From assembly GCF_900089835.1 (NCBI RefSeq), contig NZ_OANU01000004.1:1-64000 (forward strand): a DNA stretch of 64,000 nucleotides. The letters run 5' to 3'. The notes beneath the pieces were generated by a model. The model was given only the letters and a program-made list of their open reading frames with translations, searched no databases and was not told the origin of the DNA. Numbering within the stretch: position 1 is the first letter of the stretch; every line of letters begins with the position of its first letter. Position numbers and translations under genes: made by a program. The stretch comes from Vibrio thalassae. Its GTDB lineage: Bacteria; Pseudomonadota; Gammaproteobacteria; Enterobacterales; Vibrionaceae. Shown in pieces: positions 1 through 9,671 of this stretch.

Positions 1-192
1 AAAAGGTTCATTATTGAAACGATTAATGACCAATTAAAGAATATATCTCAAATAGAGCACTCAAGGCATCGCAGCTTACATGGTTTTATGTTGAATTTAC
101 TTGGCGGACTAATCGCTTACTGTCTGAAACCAGAAAAGCCATCACTCAACATCACAAACACTGAAAAGACAGGATTGATGGCGATGGCTTAA
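1..192 (+). mobile_element. IS982-type transposase, C-terminal end (cut by window edge)
   Basis: An open frame runs from the first base to a TAA at 190-192 and gives 63 residues. The segment [20 protein letters not shown], followed by SRHRS and a short hydrophobic stretch, matches the C-terminal end of IS982-family DDE transposases as I remember them; the ETINDQ part would hold the last acidic catalytic residue. The frame is intact here, so the gene may be complete outside the window. The right end of the element should lie in the 26 bases before the dgkA stop codon, but without the left end I cannot define the terminal repeat. The family is assigned from recall, not from a search. Confidence 0.75.
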
Positions 193-218
193 ACCGATCT
201 CAGGTTATTTAAAGTGGA

Positions 219-596
219 TTAACCTATGAAATGTGACCAGAAAATTGCTGCCCAGATCATTGAGGCTAGGCCAATCGCCAGCAGTACTGCAGCAGAGCCT
301 AAATCTTTTGCACGACCTGACAGTTCATGGCGCTCTAACCCGATGCGATCAACAACCGCCTCGACAGCAGAGTTCATCAGTTCGACAATCATTACAAACA
401 GCACACTGCCGACTAAGGCCACTTTTTGGAACAGCGTTACATCGACAGCGATAGCGATGATAATAGATGCAATAAGCGCAACCAGTTCTTGGCGAAATGC
501 AGCTTCGTTTTTCCACGCGGCTATTAATCCGAGCCAAGAATATCGTGTAGCAAGGATGATTCGTTTTATACCGGTGTTTTTTTGTATTTCACTCAT
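219..596 (-). CDS. dgkA: Diacylglycerol kinase
   Basis: Small inner-membrane kinase that phosphorylates diacylglycerol with ATP to give phosphatidic acid, recycling diacylglycerol from membrane-derived glucan or lipid modification. The product is 125 residues (E. coli 122), with three membrane helices. The family signature is clear: a glutamate-rich NEAAFRQE segment near residue 30, then ELMNSAVEAVVDRIG and SGRAKDLGSAAV at about residues 72-105, which form the active site. The start lies 4 nt after the stop of the DUF4056 gene and has no good Shine-Dalgarno sequence, so translation is probably coupled. Confidence 0.95.
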   Translation of the reverse strand: MSEIQKNTGIKRIILATRYSWLGLIAAWKNEAAFRQELVALIASIIIAIAVDVTLFQKVALVGSVLFVMIVELMNSAVEAVVDRIGLERHELSGRAKDLGSAAVLLAIGLASMIWAAIFWSHFIG

Positions 597-600
597 AGTG

Positions 601-1674
601 TTAGTTCAGCTTCATAGTTAAGGCATCGTTGCGGTTATTCGCATTTTTGTCGTCTACTGATTTTGAAATATTAGCGATCATTTGAAAATCTTGGTGAGTC
701 CAAATCTCTTTCTCTTTCAGTGCGGCGGGCAGTATATCAAACGAATCGATCTTGTCAGCAGCAACAAGCTGCAATTGGCCGTACTGTTCGAGGTCGCTCA
801 AGGCTTGCAGTGAAAGAGGGGTACCTTTTGTGACACCATTTGGGATTAAATCTAAGCTGTAATGGTAATCACGAGTTTTAACCACCCATTTTTCCGGTAA
901 ACGCTTGTTGCTATCCCACCAAATGCCATCGAGTTTCTTAAGCTGTTCTATTGTGGTGTCTTCATCTTGTGCATCCAACATCTTTAGGTACTTCCTAAAG
1001 TACTGCGGAAACAGTACAACAAAGGCATCTTGACTAATATCAGGATTGATCTTGATTATTTCCATCGCAATTAATGCACCAAGCATGTTTGAATACAGGT
1101 CTTCAGGTGAGAATGCGGATGGGTATTCTTTAAACCCACCGACTGACACTAATCCGTACCATTGGCCAATTTCATGCCATTGGGCAAGGCGGAAGGCAAG
1201 CAGTCCTGCGAGTTTGGCTTCTTCGTTATTGGCTGAGTCAAGCTTGTCTAAGTTATTGAATACAATTCGGCGCGTGCGAAGTTCAGGCGTCAGCGCCAAT
1301 TCCAATGCGTCGCTGTCACGATTTTTGATGCTATGGTAAAGATAGAGAGTGAAATCTGCGGTGTCTCTCACGTGAGCGGTATCGATAAAGCCACCCTTAT
1401 TAGTGAATATTAACCCGTTTACTTCGTCAGATGTGCCAATAAGACTGCCTATCACACTGGAAGACCCATCATTAAATACATGCGCATCAACGTCTTCGGT
1501 ATTCAGAACGTTCTTAATGGAGTAGAAAGGAACAGGAACACTTCCTAGCTCAGCTTTCAAGCCTGTTCCGAAGGCGCAACATGGTCTTATCCCTACTGGT
1601 ACCGTATTTACGTCGGCAACGCTGGGCTGAATGGACGCAAAAGCCAGACTAAGTAGTAATAATATTCTTTTCAT
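601..1674 (-). CDS. DUF4056 family exported protein
   Basis: About 357 residues. The chosen start gives a clear signal peptide (MKRILLLLSLAFASIQPSVA) with likely cleavage after A-D-V or SVA. The frame stays open to an upstream start at 1746, but that would put a Cys-rich stretch before the signal peptide, so I reject it; ATG at 1680 is an alternative. The mature start PVGIRPCCAFG and the GGFIDTAHVRD segment resemble the DUF4056 family, whose function is not known to me. The His, Asp and Arg in DTAHVRD and a later HEIGQW motif could be a metal or hydrolase site, but that is only a guess. It sits 4 nt upstream of dgkA, so the two are probably co-transcribed and may share a membrane-lipid role. 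Confidence 0.7.
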   Translation of the reverse strand: MKRILLLLSLAFASIQPSVADVNTVPVGIRPCCAFGTGLKAELGSVPVPFYSIKNVLNTEDVDAHVFNDGSSSVIGSLIGTSDEVNGLIFTNKGGFIDTAHVRDTADFTLYLYHSIKNRDSDALELALTPELRTRRIVFNNLDKLDSANNEEAKLAGLLAFRLAQWHEIGQWYGLVSVGGFKEYPSAFSPEDLYSNMLGALIAMEIIKINPDISQDAFVVLFPQYFRKYLKMLDAQDEDTTIEQLKKLDGIWWDSNKRLPEKWVVKTRDYHYSLDLIPNGVTKGTPLSLQALSDLEQYGQLQLVAADKIDSFDILPAALKEKEIWTHQDFQMIANISKSVDDKNANNRNDALTMKLN

Positions 1675-1796
1675 AATCATCCAGAAATCAGTATGTGGAA
1701 CGAAAAAACGGCAAAGTGTGCAGTTTACACAGCCTTGCGTTGTCAAAAAAATGCAAGAATTTATGGTGACGATAATAAATCAATAACTTAAAAAAA

Positions 1797-3623
1797 TTAC
1801 CATTTTGTGCCATTCGCCATTTCAACGTGGTTTCGTCCTCGTTTTTTCGCCGCATAAAGTGCTTCGTCAGTCTGTTCGAGTAGATGTTGTGGAGCGTTTG
1901 GCTGCTCATCGAGACGCTGAAACGCGACGCCTATTGAAACGGTTAAAATGCGATAAGGGTCGTTGCCTGAATGAGTAATATTGAGTTTTTCGACTTCTTG
2001 TCGCATTTTTTGCGCCAAAACCATACTTTCTTGTGGTGATGTGTTGAGGAGAAGCGCACAAAATTCTTCGCCGCCTATTCTTGCTACCAAGTGCCCACAA
2101 GGAGACAGCACTTGTTTCAATGCTTGTGCCACGTAACGCAGCGCAAAGTCACCCTGAACATGTTCATAGGTATCGTTGTATTGTTTAAAATGGTCGACGT
2201 CTATCATCATAATGGTAATGCTAGTAACAAAAAGACGTTCTGTACTGTGTGCAAGTTCGGACATAAACGGGCGACGGTTAGGAAATCCCGTCAGCTCATC
2301 GGTCTCTGCCGCAATATGCAATCTGCGATTAGTTTCTATCAGCTCAGCTTGTAAGGCTGTCATTTCGTTTTGGTTTTTCAAACGGATATGGGGCTCGCTT
2401 ACGGTGGTGGATAACCGACTCAAGATGGTGGTTTGAGTTTGGCTCCACGGCTTTGGGTGATGCAGAATCGAAGCCGTGAGAATACCAAACACCGATTGGC
2501 CATCAATCAGAGGAAACAGAACAATAGAAGCGACGTGATGAGTTTTGAGTAACGCATATTCGGCGGTAGCGCTTTCTCTTACCGACTCAATATCGTCGAA
2601 GATGATCGGTTCTAGCGACCATAGTCGTCGTTGCAATAAGGTCATCGCATCAATGTTAAATTTGTCCTCTAACGAGCTTTTGGAGCCGTCGGCACGCCAC
2701 GAATAACGAACTAATGTTGAGTTGTTTTGTATCGAGACGATGCTGATACGGTCGATTTCCAGCACTCGACCAATTGGCTCAAACGCACCGTACATCACAT
2801 CGGTCACATTCTCTTCATTACAGGTTAGAATGTTCAGGGACATATCTGCCAAAATACGGTGCAGTTTACTCTGTATTTTGTACGCCTGGGTTTGCTTTTC
2901 TACACAATGCCTAAGTTGATTTTGATGCTGTAGTAGTTGACGTTCGGTCCTTTTCTGCGCTGCGATAGCATTTCGAGATGAGTTGTTCAGATTTTGCAGT
3001 GCTTGAGCGACAAAAGCCAGTTCATCGTTACGGTCGGTAAAGCCTTGTGGTAACGTGATTTTCCGTGACGTTCTCGGGTTGATACTTTTAGACACATTAC
3101 ACAGGTCTAATAGCGGAGTCGTAATAAGCTTGCCAATAACAACCACGACCACAATTAAGATGATGCCCGCTTCAATCACGTTGACGAACAACCCCAAAGC
3201 GAGTTTAGAGAGCACCTCTTGTTGAATGATTTGCTCGTCCACCATATATGAGATATTTCCAAGGTAACGACCGTTGTACTTTATATCTAATATGTAGGGA
3301 GGTGAGTTGAGTTTGGGGGACAGGTTGGCGTCTAAATAGGTACCGTTGACGCCAGTAAGACGAATGTTACGAATATAATCATCCTCACCAAGACTTAACA
3401 TGAGTTGATTCAGTTGAGAGAGGTCAAGGTCCCATAACGACTCGGCGATAGGATGGGTGAGAGAGTGCACATGAACACGTGCACGTTTGTTGATGTCTTG
3501 CATCTCTTGTTGATAGTCGACGAAGGCTTGTACACCAACATTGAGAATGGTTAACGCTCCCGTGACGATGATCAAAATAGTAGTGACTTTTTTTCGGATG
3601 GACATCGCATTAAAGTGCTGCAT
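1797..3623 (-). CDS. Membrane diguanylate cyclase (periplasmic sensor-HAMP-GAF-GGDEF)
   Basis: Predicted to make cyclic di-GMP from two GTP. Layout of the 608-residue product: first membrane helix at about 10-35, a periplasmic sensor region of about 130 residues, a second helix at about 155-180, a HAMP-like linker, a coiled coil, a GAF-like domain at about 260-430, and GGDEF at about 450-608. The active-site motif is GGEEF near residue 517, so catalysis looks intact. The inhibitory RxxD site normally found just before it is replaced by PCGH, which suggests no product inhibition at that site. The start is uncertain: TTG at 3671 lies inside a 20-bp palindrome and has no ribosome site; ATG at 3623 or 3605 puts the first helix at the usual distance. 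It follows a periplasmic binding protein gene by about 80 nt and may take its signal from it. Confidence 0.85.
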   Translation of the reverse strand: MQHFNAMSIRKKVTTILIIVTGALTILNVGVQAFVDYQQEMQDINKRARVHVHSLTHPIAESLWDLDLSQLNQLMLSLGEDDYIRNIRLTGVNGTYLDANLSPKLNSPPYILDIKYNGRYLGNISYMVDEQIIQQEVLSKLALGLFVNVIEAGIILIVVVVVIGKLITTPLLDLCNVSKSINPRTSRKITLPQGFTDRNDELAFVAQALQNLNNSSRNAIAAQKRTERQLLQHQNQLRHCVEKQTQAYKIQSKLHRILADMSLNILTCNEENVTDVMYGAFEPIGRVLEIDRISIVSIQNNSTLVRYSWRADGSKSSLEDKFNIDAMTLLQRRLWSLEPIIFDDIESVRESATAEYALLKTHHVASIVLFPLIDGQSVFGILTASILHHPKPWSQTQTTILSRLSTTVSEPHIRLKNQNEMTALQAELIETNRRLHIAAETDELTGFPNRRPFMSELAHSTERLFVTSITIMMIDVDHFKQYNDTYEHVQGDFALRYVAQALKQVLSPCGHLVARIGGEEFCALLLNTSPQESMVLAQKMRQEVEKLNITHSGNDPYRILTVSIGVAFQRLDEQPNAPQHLLEQTDEALYAAKKRGRNHVEMANGTKW

Positions 3624-3668
3624 GAGCAATTTACTCGCGCTTAACAACAAAGGGGTTAATCGGATTAG

Positions 3669-3688
3669 CAAAAATATCGATATTTTTG
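3669..3688. promoter_or_regulatory. Perfect 20-bp AT-rich palindrome
   Basis: CAAAAATATCGATATTTTTG reads the same on both strands. It lies between the binding-protein stop (3703) and the cyclase start. It could be an operator, or a weak hairpin that ends in a T run on both strands and lowers cyclase expression relative to the binding protein. No known regulator is assigned. Confidence 0.4.
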
Positions 3689-3702
3689 AAATCTATGCTG
3701 CT

Positions 3703-4719
3703 TCAGGCACGTTCTTCGAGTATGGTGAAAAGCGCTGATGGGTAGCCAATAACTTGAAATAAATTGAATTTTGTCCGTTGCGGCCAGCGATGTTCCTGTT
3801 TGTGATGGTATATTTTTACCAGTTGTAGACCGACGGCAGTAAAGTGTCCCCCTCCCAATGAGGTTATTTGTCCCGATTTCAGTTCCGACAACACTCGCGG
3901 TGAAGTGTTGATGGTGCTAATAAAGACATCCTTTCCTACAGTCAGCCCTGCTTCTTTAACCGCTCTTTGTGCGCCAAAAGCCATATGATCATTGGCTGTC
4001 CAAATATAGTGAGCCTGAGGGTGGCGTTTGAGGAGTATCTTGGTTTGATCATAAGCGAGGTCTTCTCTCCAATCGCCGTATACTCGTTGGGCTACCATCG
4101 TATCTTCATGTTGTATTACAAACGCCATCGCTCCAGCTTCACGATGGTGAGAGGCCGGGGTGTTTTTGTCACCAGAAATAATAACAAAGGCACCTTGTTG
4201 GTCTTGTCCTTTCTGATATAAATCTTTTGCGGTGAGGTAACCAATATTAAAGTTATTGGGGATCAGCCCAGGTAGCAGCCGTGAGCTCCAAATAGGGTCT
4301 GTTCGCAGTCTTTGCTTTTGTGATGATTCAAGGTCGTTGAGCACGAAGGTGACGAAGCAATCAGACTCCGACAAGCTATCAAGTAGCGCGAGTCCACGGT
4401 ATTTTTGATTCACTAAAATGACGTAATCTGGCTTAGGCGAGGTTTGCACTCGCGCGGCAAGCAGTTGCTGAGTCAAAATAGGGTCACGATTGCCGTGAAT
4501 GATTTCTAACGTAATTTCGAGCGATTGTGCTGCGGCCACTGCATACCCATCAACATCCCCATCAACATCCCCCCAAAAACTTTCATCCGCAAAGCCGGGG
4601 TTGACGAACAGAACCCGAGCTGTGGTGCTTTCGTTTGTTGGGCTTTGGTTCGCATTCGCCAGAATGGGGCTGAAAGCGATCAATAAGCTTAATAACGACC
4701 GAATGGGTATCCAAACCAT
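3703..4719 (-). CDS. Periplasmic substrate-binding protein, type 1 (sugar/autoinducer-like fold)
   Basis: 338 residues with a signal peptide ending near ANAN (about residue 24). The body resembles type-1 periplasmic binding proteins of the RbsB/LuxP kind: a first strand RVLFVNPGFADESFW, a hinge region around DYVILVNQ, and late motifs IWTANDHMAFGA and FISTIN. No permease or ATPase lies nearby; the next gene downstream is a membrane diguanylate cyclase with a periplasmic domain. A role as ligand-sensing partner, as known for LuxP-LuxQ and NspS-MbaA in Vibrio, is therefore more likely than transport. ATG has a good AGGGAG site 8 nt upstream. A 12-bp tandem duplication at 4548-4571 gives the repeat GDVDGDVDG near residue 52. 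The ligand is unknown. Confidence 0.75.
   Translation of the reverse strand: MVWIPIRSLLSLLIAFSPILANANQSPTNESTTARVLFVNPGFADESFWGDVDGDVDGYAVAAAQSLEITLEIIHGNRDPILTQQLLAARVQTSPKPDYVILVNQKYRGLALLDSLSESDCFVTFVLNDLESSQKQRLRTDPIWSSRLLPGLIPNNFNIGYLTAKDLYQKGQDQQGAFVIISGDKNTPASHHREAGAMAFVIQHEDTMVAQRVYGDWREDLAYDQTKILLKRHPQAHYIWTANDHMAFGAQRAVKEAGLTVGKDVFISTINTSPRVLSELKSGQITSLGGGHFTAVGLQLVKIYHHKQEHRWPQRTKFNLFQVIGYPSALFTILEERA
4548..4571. repeat. 12-bp perfect tandem duplication inside the binding-protein gene
   Basis: The unit CATCAACATCCC occurs twice in a row. It keeps the frame and adds four residues, turning GDVDG into GDVDGDVDG. This is typical of replication slippage. Confidence 0.85.
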
Positions 4720-4896
4720 AATAACACTCCCTGTGTTAGAGAAATTATGGGAGTTAGATCACGTTAAGTCGAATTACTTAGCGCAAATTTATTCAGGATT
4801 GATCGCGTTTTTTTATTTCTTAAACGTTTTTGTAGTTTTGAAAATGAGGGAAGAAAACGCATCAGCCGCTAGGCAGCGCGACTGATGCTGGTGTAC

Positions 4897-6906
4897 TTAA
4901 AGGCTGAGAGATTTGGCTTTTAAAATTCGTTTTGCCCATGTCCTTGCGGGATGCAAATCGGATAATACATCAACAGGTAGGGGGAGAGGGTCTCCGCAAA
5001 TTTCAGAGATCAAAAGCTCGGCGAGAAGTGGCGCAGAACTGAGCCCTCGAGATCCTAAACCCAGCATGCAATAGAGGCCGCTATAATTGGGAAGCTGATT
5101 TAACGCTTTCTCTTCCTCACAGTAGCTGGCATTCAATGCGTCAAAATCACACAATTGACCCACAAAAGGTAAATGGTCACGACTCACTGTGCGAATGCCT
5201 TGTCTCGACTGATTATCAGAAGTATCGACATCATTAACCCATCCAACATTTTGGACACAGTGATACAGTTTCTCTGCGTTTTCCATTTGTGCTTGTGGGT
5301 CAAACTCGCAGTCGATATGTTGCCTATCATAGCTCGCGCCGATGCAGTGTGAGTGGGTCTTTGGGTTATGAGGTGTCATATAGCCGTCATAGCACAAGAC
5401 GGACTTTAGCGACTTAAGCTTTTCTGTTGTCTGAATATGACTAACTTGCCCTTTTACTGCTGTAAGATGAAGCTTCTCTGTTTGTTTGATAGTGTTAAAT
5501 TTATGGCCGTTAGCGATGATAACGGTGTCAAATAGAGACTGATGCACGCTTCCGTCTACCAAGATGACCTGCCATTTGTCGTCTTGAGTTTGTTTTAGCT
5601 CAGCCACTTGCGAATTAAAGTGAACGCGACTTTGTCCATTATTCACAGCACTTTGGATAAGGCCTTGAGTAAGCTCCGCTGGGGATAGCCAACCACCAAG
5701 AGGGTAGTGAATACTCGCATGAGGTGAAGGTAAACCTATGGTCTCTGAGGTTTGCTCCTGATCCAACTTATGGATAAGTGATGCCGGAAAGCCTCCTGAC
5801 AGCATACGTTCAAGTTTAGCCGTGGATTTCTCGTCCCACATCAGTTGTGTCACACCACACCAGTCGTGATCATAAGGGATGGTGTCAGCGGCTTGCTGTG
5901 CAAACTGGCGAGCATATATGAACGCTGGGGCAAACACTCTCGATACCCCTTTGTGTTCACCATTAAGCAGTGGATAGACTGCGCCTTGCTTGTTTCCAGA
6001 CGCCCCTTGAGCGGGTTCGCTGTCTTTACAAAACAGTTGGCTGTCAATGCCTCGGTTTGCTAATGCTTTTGTTAGGCAAGCACTGGCAATACCGCCTCCA
6101 ATAATCGCAACGTGCTTAGGCACATTTTTATTCGAGCGATAGTAGAGAGAATGATAGTTGGTGAATGGTGCTTTTTGTGCGATTTGGCCGACAATCATGT
6201 CACGTTTAGTACCAAAACCTTTGGCTTTTCGCATATCAAAACCGGCTTCGATTAGACCTCGGCGGACAAATCCAGCAGCCGTGAACGTCGCACAAGTGCA
6301 CTCTTGTTTACCAAGCTTAACCATGCCGTTGAACAACTCTTGATTCCACATCTCTGGATTCTTACTTGGCGCAAAGCCATCTAAGAACCAACAATCCACG
6401 ACACCTTCTTTAGGCGTTGGCACCAGTGGCATGCAGTCTTTGATATCGCCAAACCAAAGATCCAGCGTGATCGCGCCATCCGCTAGGACAATACGATGAC
6501 ACTCAGGGACCGCCATAGGGTAATGTGCTTGCAACTGCTCGGCATACGGTGCGAGCTCTGGCCAAGCTTTATGGGCTTTTTCGAGGTCGGTTTTCGATAG
6601 AGGGTATTTCTCAAAGCTAATAAAATGCAGTTCTTGAAGTGTCGCCTCTGGATGACTCATTCGGAATTGTTCAAACCATTGCCACACGGCCAGGAAGTTG
6701 AGGCCGGTTCCAAACCCGGTTTCCGCAATGACAAAACGTCGCTGGTCGAAATCCTGCCAACGCTCTGGAAGGCGATTTTGTTTCAAAAAAACATAACGTG
6801 TTTCTTCTAACCCATTGACATTAGAGAAGTAAACGTCGTCAAATTGGTCCGAAACTGGGGTTCCCGACTCATTCCAGTCGAGTTGAGCGTGAGTGATGGA
6901 AGTCAT
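4897..6906 (-). CDS. mnmC: Bifunctional tRNA 5-methylaminomethyl-2-thiouridine synthesis protein
   Basis: Catalyses the last two steps of mnm5s2U34 formation in the wobble position of tRNAs. The C-terminal oxidoreductase removes the carboxymethyl group using FAD and the N-terminal methyltransferase adds a methyl from S-adenosylmethionine. The 669-residue length matches the E. coli enzyme. SAM-binding GFGTGLN sits at residues 64-70 and [14 protein letters not shown] at about 174-187; the FAD dinucleotide fold starts at [14 protein letters not shown], about 265-278. Both halves appear complete. It is divergent from fabB, the same pairing as in E. coli. Confidence 0.96.
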   Translation of the reverse strand: MTSITHAQLDWNESGTPVSDQFDDVYFSNVNGLEETRYVFLKQNRLPERWQDFDQRRFVIAETGFGTGLNFLAVWQWFEQFRMSHPEATLQELHFISFEKYPLSKTDLEKAHKAWPELAPYAEQLQAHYPMAVPECHRIVLADGAITLDLWFGDIKDCMPLVPTPKEGVVDCWFLDGFAPSKNPEMWNQELFNGMVKLGKQECTCATFTAAGFVRRGLIEAGFDMRKAKGFGTKRDMIVGQIAQKAPFTNYHSLYYRSNKNVPKHVAIIGGGIASACLTKALANRGIDSQLFCKDSEPAQGASGNKQGAVYPLLNGEHKGVSRVFAPAFIYARQFAQQAADTIPYDHDWCGVTQLMWDEKSTAKLERMLSGGFPASLIHKLDQEQTSETIGLPSPHASIHYPLGGWLSPAELTQGLIQSAVNNGQSRVHFNSQVAELKQTQDDKWQVILVDGSVHQSLFDTVIIANGHKFNTIKQTEKLHLTAVKGQVSHIQTTEKLKSLKSVLCYDGYMTPHNPKTHSHCIGASYDRQHIDCEFDPQAQMENAEKLYHCVQNVGWVNDVDTSDNQSRQGIRTVSRDHLPFVGQLCDFDALNASYCEEEKALNQLPNYSGLYCMLGLGSRGLSSAPLLAELLISEICGDPLPLPVDVLSDLHPARTWAKRILKAKSLSL

Positions 6907-7002
6907 AATATTGACACTTAACTTGTGTTATACCCGTTACTAGAAAGTTATCACAACTACAGTTATTAGGGCATCAGTAACATTTATTGATGCGGATTGT
7001 AC

Positions 7003-7077
7003 GAATTTATAGGAAAGCTGACCACTTATATCCTGTATCTTCGTTATCATTTGGCAGTATTTGAATTTATAGGAAAG
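7003..7077 (+). repeat. Two 15-bp direct repeats, 60 bp apart, before fabB
   Basis: GAATTTATAGGAAAG occurs at 7003-7017 and again at 7063-7077. The second copy holds the fabB ribosome site (AGGAAAG), just before the ATG at 7082. The first copy has no start codon after it. It may be a remnant of a 60-bp duplication or a paired binding site in the fabB control region. Confidence 0.75.
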
Positions 7078-7081
7078 TCAC

Positions 7082-8293
7082 ATGAAACGAGTCGTAATTA
7101 CCGGTATGGGTATTGTTTCGAGCATCGGTAACAACGTAGAAGAAGTTTTAGCGTCTCTAAAAGCAGGCCGTTCTGGTATTAACGCCTCTGAGCAGTTCAA
7201 AGAGATGGGCCTTCGTTCTCAAGTGTGGGGTGACCTGAAAATCAACCCAGCTGAGCACATCGACCGTAAGAAAATGCGCTTTATGGGTGATGCTGCGGCG
7301 TACGCTTATCTGTCTATGGAACAGGCAATTGCTGATTCTGGCTTAACAGAAGATCAAGTATCAAATGACCGTACCGGTATTGTTGCTGGTTCTGGTGGTG
7401 CTTCAGCACTAAACCAAACACTCGCGGTAGACACTATTCGCGAGAAAGGTGTGAAGCGTGTAGGTCCTTACATGGTACCTCGTACCATGTCTTCGACTGT
7501 TTCTGCATGTTTGGCGACTCCATTTAAAATCCGTGGTGTGAACTACACGATGAGCTCTGCATGCGCAACGTCAGCGCACTGTATTGGCCACGCGATGGAA
7601 CTGATTCAACTTGGCAAACAAGACATCGTATTTGCTGGTGGTGGTGAAGAGCTTGATTGGACGCAAACGATGATGTTTGACGCAATGGGCGCACTATCAA
7701 CGAAATACAATGACACGCCAGAAAAAGCTTCACGTACTTACGATGCAAACCGTGACGGTTTTGTTATCTCTGGTGGCGGCGGCATGGTAGTTGTCGAGGA
7801 ACTTGAGCACGCTCTAGCTCGTGGCGCGAAGATCTACGGTGAGATTGTAGGTTACGGTGCAACGTCTGATGGCTACGACATGGTGGCGCCATCTGGCGAA
7901 GGTGCAGTACGTTGTATGAAGATGGCAATGCAAGATGTGGACGTGATTGATTATGTCAACACTCACGGTACATCGACACCAGTGGGTGATGTTAAAGAGC
8001 TTGGCGCAATTCAAGAAGTGTTCGGTGGCAATAGCCCAGCCATTTCTGCGACCAAAGCGATGACAGGTCATGCACTGGGCGCGGCGGGTGTTCATGAAGC
8101 AATCTACTCAGCGCTAATGCTACACCACGGCTTTATTGCACCAAGCATTAACGTTGAAGAACTGGACGAAGCGGCTCACGGTCTAGACATTGTAACGGAA
8201 ACTCGCGAACAAGAACTGAACACCGTAATGTCAAACAGCTTTGGTTTTGGTGGTACGAACGCAACGTTGGTCTTAAAAAAGTACCAAGGCTAA
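7082..8293 (+). CDS. fabB: Beta-ketoacyl-ACP synthase I
   Basis: Condensing enzyme of type II fatty-acid synthesis, needed to elongate unsaturated chains; it joins malonyl-ACP to an acyl-ACP. 403 residues. The catalytic Cys is at about 161 in [10 protein letters not shown], and the two active-site histidines are in NTHGTSTP and [10 protein letters not shown]. The N-terminal [13 protein letters not shown] and C-terminal [12 protein letters not shown] are typical. It stands alone, away from the fab cluster at 53-60 kb that holds its paralogue fabF. A strong terminator follows. Confidence 0.97.
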   Translation: MKRVVITGMGIVSSIGNNVEEVLASLKAGRSGINASEQFKEMGLRSQVWGDLKINPAEHIDRKKMRFMGDAAAYAYLSMEQAIADSGLTEDQVSNDRTGIVAGSGGASALNQTLAVDTIREKGVKRVGPYMVPRTMSSTVSACLATPFKIRGVNYTMSSACATSAHCIGHAMELIQLGKQDIVFAGGGEELDWTQTMMFDAMGALSTKYNDTPEKASRTYDANRDGFVISGGGGMVVVEELEHALARGAKIYGEIVGYGATSDGYDMVAPSGEGAVRCMKMAMQDVDVIDYVNTHGTSTPVGDVKELGAIQEVFGGNSPAISATKAMTGHALGAAGVHEAIYSALMLHHGFIAPSINVEELDEAAHGLDIVTETREQELNTVMSNSFGFGGTNATLVLKKYQG

Positions 8294-8401
8294 GACTAGA
8301 TAATTCGTTATTTTGATTTCCAGAGCTGATCAGTGAATACTGATCGCAGACGCAATTTTTAGCCCCTGGAGAGCGGGCTAGAATCCTTTTGTTCTGGATA
8401 T

Positions 8402-8430
8402 TGCCCAGCCACTATTGGCTGGGCATTTTT
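8402..8430 (+). terminator. fabB terminator
   Basis: Stem TGCCCAGCC / GGCTGGGCA (9 bp) with loop ACTATT, followed by a T run. A second 7-bp hairpin without a T run (GATCAGT / ACTGATC, 8328-8345) lies between the fabB stop and this terminator. Confidence 0.9.
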
Positions 8431-8525
8431 CTATCTACGGGATTTGAAAAGAGTTCACTCGACACTGTAGTGAAGATCTTGCACAATTCACCGCTAGGTA
8501 AGGACAACACCCTTTGGACAAAACA

Positions 8526-9671
8526 ATGAAGATTATTGTTGATGAAGCAATGCCTTATGCTGTCGAACTGTTCGAGCAGCTAGGTGAAGTGATAGCAAAA
8601 CCAGGACGTGAGCTCACGGCTGACGACCTGATTGACGTTGATGCGTTGATGATTCGTTCGATTACAAAAGTAAATGAATCATTGTTAGAAAAAGCGAGCA
8701 AATTGAAATTTGTCGGTACAGCGACAGCAGGCATGGATCATGTTGATCAAGCATTGTTGCAACAGCGTGGTATCTTTTTCACTGCAGCACCAGGTTGTAA
8801 TAAGGTTGGTGTTGCGGAATACGTGATCAGTAGTTTGATGGTAATTGCTCAGCAACAAGGCTTTTCTGTTTTTGATAAAACCGTTGGTATCGTTGGCTGT
8901 GGTCAAGTAGGAAGCTACCTTCAAAAATGTTTACAAGGCATTGGTATTAAGGTTCTGCTTAACGACCCTCTTAAGCAGCAACAAGGCGATAGCCGTGAAT
9001 TTACCGATCTAGATGTACTTTTGGAGCAATCTGATGTCGTAACGATGCACACGCCAATCACACGAGATGGTGAATTTCCGACTCATCACTTAATCGATGA
9101 AGCGCGTTTAAACAATTTTAGATCTGACCAAATCTTAATAAATGCAGCACGAGGCCCTGTGGTGGATAATGCTGCTCTAAAGCAACGATTGCTGAAGAAA
9201 GATGGCTTTACTGCCGTTCTTGACGTGTTTGAGTTTGAACCAGTAGTTGATTTCGACCTGCTTCCTCTGTTAACGTTCGCGACCCCTCATATCGCAGGCT
9301 ATGGTTTAGAGGGTAAAGCTCGTGGGACTACGATGATCTTCAATAGCTATTGCGAGTTTTTGCAGCTATCTGAACGCGCGAATCCAGATGCTTCATTGCC
9401 TATTGCCCCTATTCCACAAATTACATTAGATAGAGAGTGGGACGAGGCGACGCTGCATAGTATGACTCAGATCATCTATGATGTACGCAAAGATGACGCG
9501 ATTTTCCGCCGTGAAATTCACAACGAAAATGGCTTTGATAAAATGCGCAAAAATTATTGGGATAGGCGTGAATATGGCGCCATCCTTGTTAAGGGTAGCG
9601 ACGCATGTAACTTAGCGCCTTTAGCAGAACTAGGATTTCAAATCGAGGTAACCAATGAGCCAACAATTTAA
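8526..9671 (+). CDS. pdxB: Erythronate-4-phosphate dehydrogenase
   Basis: NAD-dependent dehydrogenase of pyridoxal-phosphate synthesis that oxidises 4-phosphoerythronate. 381 residues, D-2-hydroxyacid dehydrogenase fold: substrate part with ATAGMDHVD, Rossmann motif [14 protein letters not shown] at about 120-133, then [10 protein letters not shown] and a late TPHIAGYG with the catalytic His. The C-terminal dimerisation region special to PdxB is present. The family starts at MKI, so ATG 8526 is used, but the only good Shine-Dalgarno (AAGGA, 8500-8504) is spaced for the in-frame TTG at 8514, which would add MDKT. The end overlaps asd by 17 nt. Confidence 0.95.
   Translation: MKIIVDEAMPYAVELFEQLGEVIAKPGRELTADDLIDVDALMIRSITKVNESLLEKASKLKFVGTATAGMDHVDQALLQQRGIFFTAAPGCNKVGVAEYVISSLMVIAQQQGFSVFDKTVGIVGCGQVGSYLQKCLQGIGIKVLLNDPLKQQQGDSREFTDLDVLLEQSDVVTMHTPITRDGEFPTHHLIDEARLNNFRSDQILINAARGPVVDNAALKQRLLKKDGFTAVLDVFEFEPVVDFDLLPLLTFATPHIAGYGLEGKARGTTMIFNSYCEFLQLSERANPDASLPIAPIPQITLDREWDEATLHSMTQIIYDVRKDDAIFRREIHNENGFDKMRKNYWDRREYGAILVKGSDACNLAPLAELGFQIEVTNEPTI

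Noticed and set aside
7018..7027. Half FadR-like site before fabB
   Set aside because: Only the right half (TGACCA followed by TT) fits the E. coli consensus; too weak to list as a site.
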